In this document: positions 62,290 through 64,000 of the stretch, in pieces
Layout: each line of letters opens with the position of its first letter
Position numbering within the stretch: the first letter of the stretch is position 1
Notes under the pieces: generated by a model
The model's input: only the letters and a program-made list of their open reading frames with translations
The model's database searches: none
Told to the model about the DNA's origin: nothing
Translations under genes and position numbers: made by a program
DNA from: Parus major
Taxonomy: Eukaryota > Chordata > Aves > Passeriformes > Paridae
Length of the DNA: 64,000 bases
Direction of reading: 5' to 3'
Assembly (NCBI RefSeq): GCF_001522545.3
Contig: NC_031776.1
Coordinates: 32,874,709-32,938,708 of the forward strand

Positions 62290-62407
62290 AAGTATTTTTT
62301 GTGTGAGTTTTTGTTTGGTTTTGTTTGTTTGGTTTGATTTGGTTTGTTTGATTTGGGTTTTTTGTTTGGTTTTTTTGGTTTGTTTTTTGGGTTTTTTTTG
62401 TTTGTTT
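62290..62407. repeat. G/T-rich tract, C-free on the plus strand
   Basis: About 118 bases contain no C and are built from GTTT, GGTTT and T-run words. It is the mirror-strand version of the A/C-rich tracts elsewhere in the window. Confidence 0.9.
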
Positions 62408-64000
62408 CCATTTTTTGCTAATAAAACAGAAGAACATTTAGGACACTTGAAATATGATAGTAATGTCACTGTAAGTCTCCAGTTTCCTACTCTGTTTTGG
62501 TCCTGTATGAGCACCAATGATAACCCTCTTCAAAAATAAAAAAACAGCCAAAACCTTGCTTGAAGCCATTACCCCTCTGAGCCTTTTTGATCAGAAGGCT
62601 CCAAAGGATGTTATTAACACAAGTTTTATATGTTTTTGTGCAACAATTACAGAGAACTCAATGTTTTTTCTTCTCCATATTTACAATTTAGAACTGATCT
62701 GAGTGCTGGAGGTTATTTTCCTCTCATACACACAGTAAGTACAGTATCAACAGCTACACCCAAGAGAATAATACCATGAGAAGGAAAGCCCAGGCCCATC
62801 CATTTTCTGTAAGAGCTGAAAGGGAATGACTACTCAAAGTAATAGGTTTTAAAATGTTTTCTGAGATAAAGCAGCAGTACTCCAGCACTATTTTTTTTTT
62901 TTTTTTTTTCATTGTGATTTTTCTAGGAAACAGGTAGGCAGCAATAATTCAGTATGTAATTCCATTTACACACAGATCTGAATGCAGACTTGAGACTCCT
63001 TTGTGTAATTCAGGGCTCTGGAATTGTCACATTGGGTGTATCTCTCTAAAGCCTTGTATTATAGATTGCAAATGCAGAACAGTTGTTAAGTTTCCTATCC
63101 CTGGGGAAAGTGCAGGCGCTGCAGATTTCGAGTGCTCTGTCTGCAGGCGAGAGAGAGCCAGCCAGAAGCTCTGTGCATCAGCTTTTCTCCTGGCCAAGGA
63201 AAAAGTGACCTTGCTCCTGTCCTTCTTAGCAGGTCTGAAAGACGTGCAAGAAACTGCATGAGAAGTAGGCAGCAGCAGAGGAGAGGAGGTGGATATCCCA
63301 ACCCTTGGGGCTGCAACACAAATAAGACTGTAAATATATGCGTGTCTACCTTCCACTCTGCTTTTTTGCCTTGTATTTTTTCACATTCACCTTCTCTCTC
63401 CTGCCTTTCCTCCCAGGCAGGCTGTTCCTGTCTATCACCCTGCCATGGGACCAGGTGGCACTGACACGTAGGAGAAAGCAGCAGCAGCAGCAACACTGAT
63501 AAAGGATGCAGGAGCCTCACAGATAATTATGTGTGGTGCTGGAAGGAGGAGCAGCACAACAACTGGCACCCAGCTCCTCTGTGCCCCTCAGCAGGTTCAG
63601 CAAGAATCCATGGAACCAAACCACCCTGGGAATGCAGGGGCTGGCTTAAAAATAATCTGTCAGTGGGCAGAAAGGCTGGGCAGACTTCAGTCTGCTCTTC
63701 TCTGCTCTGGCTGTGCTGTTCAGCTGGGCACTCTCACGTGGGACTGAGCTGATGTATATTCACACACACATTTAAGTGCCCAGAGGTGTACTATGAGGTT
63801 ATGTCTTATATCTTGCACTGATCTCTGCTGGATGTAAAGTCAGCCTTGCCTGCATCCACATGTTCAGGTCAAGCTGCTGTCCCTGAGTCCTGCAGAGATG
63901 CTCCTGTCCTCTCTAATAACACAGCTGACAGGGCAAATGTTGTGTGTCTCATGAGCTCCAAAATCACAAGGCTTTTGGAAAAAATATGCAAGGGAAATGC

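Larger units (their letters stand above)
31391..64000 (-). other. LRP1B: LRP1B intron, partial (upstream of the EGF exons), more than 32.6 kb
   Basis: The exon for the second LDL-A repeat should precede the first EGF exon, but I found no Cys-rich LDL-A module with a DGxDE end on the minus strand up to base 64000. This whole stretch is therefore read as one intron. It contains an LTR-like remnant at 33686-33800, CR1 scraps at 35163-35300 and 56214-56262, a 19-bp minisatellite at 40674-40756, and strand-asymmetric A/C or G/T tracts at 43526-43615, 48350-48499 and 62290-62407. CpG-bearing complex patches are near 34740, 47460, 51000 and 61665. Homopolymer T runs of 15 or more occur near 36371, 52875 and 62891. 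Large gaps between these hold nothing I can name. Confidence 0.7.

Overview
The window looks like vertebrate nuclear DNA, most likely from a bird. It is AT-rich, poor in CpG, and almost entirely intronic. It carries four eroded CR1 LINE 3' fragments of avian type and two LTR-retroelement-like remnants. A songbird is my best guess, because the CR1 and LTR remnants resemble passerine copies I remember, but I could not search a repeat library. No bacterial genes, operons, CRISPR arrays, rRNAs or tRNAs were found.

The one gene I can support is on the minus strand. Four internal exons, each with a splice acceptor, a GT donor and matching codon phases, encode a continuous 670-nt stretch of a giant LDL-receptor-family protein. 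In transcript order they are an EGF-like module (31271-31390), a calcium-binding EGF-like module (29785-29913), and two exons that begin the first YWTD beta-propeller (24057-24314 and 4824-4986). Residue choices favour LRP1B over LRP1. The stretch corresponds to roughly residues 115-340 of the protein. The signal peptide and first two LDL-A modules should lie beyond base 64000, and the rest of the protein before base 1.

Layout from right to left, following transcription: 31391-64000 is more than 32 kb of one upstream intron. It holds A/C-rich and G/T-rich strand-asymmetric tracts, a 19-bp minisatellite, two CR1 scraps, an LTR-like remnant and a few CpG-bearing complex patches. Then come the two EGF exons 1.36 kb apart, a 5.5-kb intron, the first propeller exon, a 19-kb intron, and the second propeller exon. 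The 19-kb intron holds a candidate solo LTR, a 75-bp pentanucleotide microsatellite, a 21-bp-arm palindrome, a TA-rich block and a CR1 fragment. The last part is a partial intron with one more CR1 fragment.

I did not find a clearly new biological system. The observations most worth a second look are the palindrome at 14068-14112, the CpG cluster with a hairpin at 47421-47497, the candidate solo LTR, and the fact that every CR1 scrap is antisense to the host gene. Open reading frames outside the four exons look like chance frames in intronic sequence or repeat remnants.
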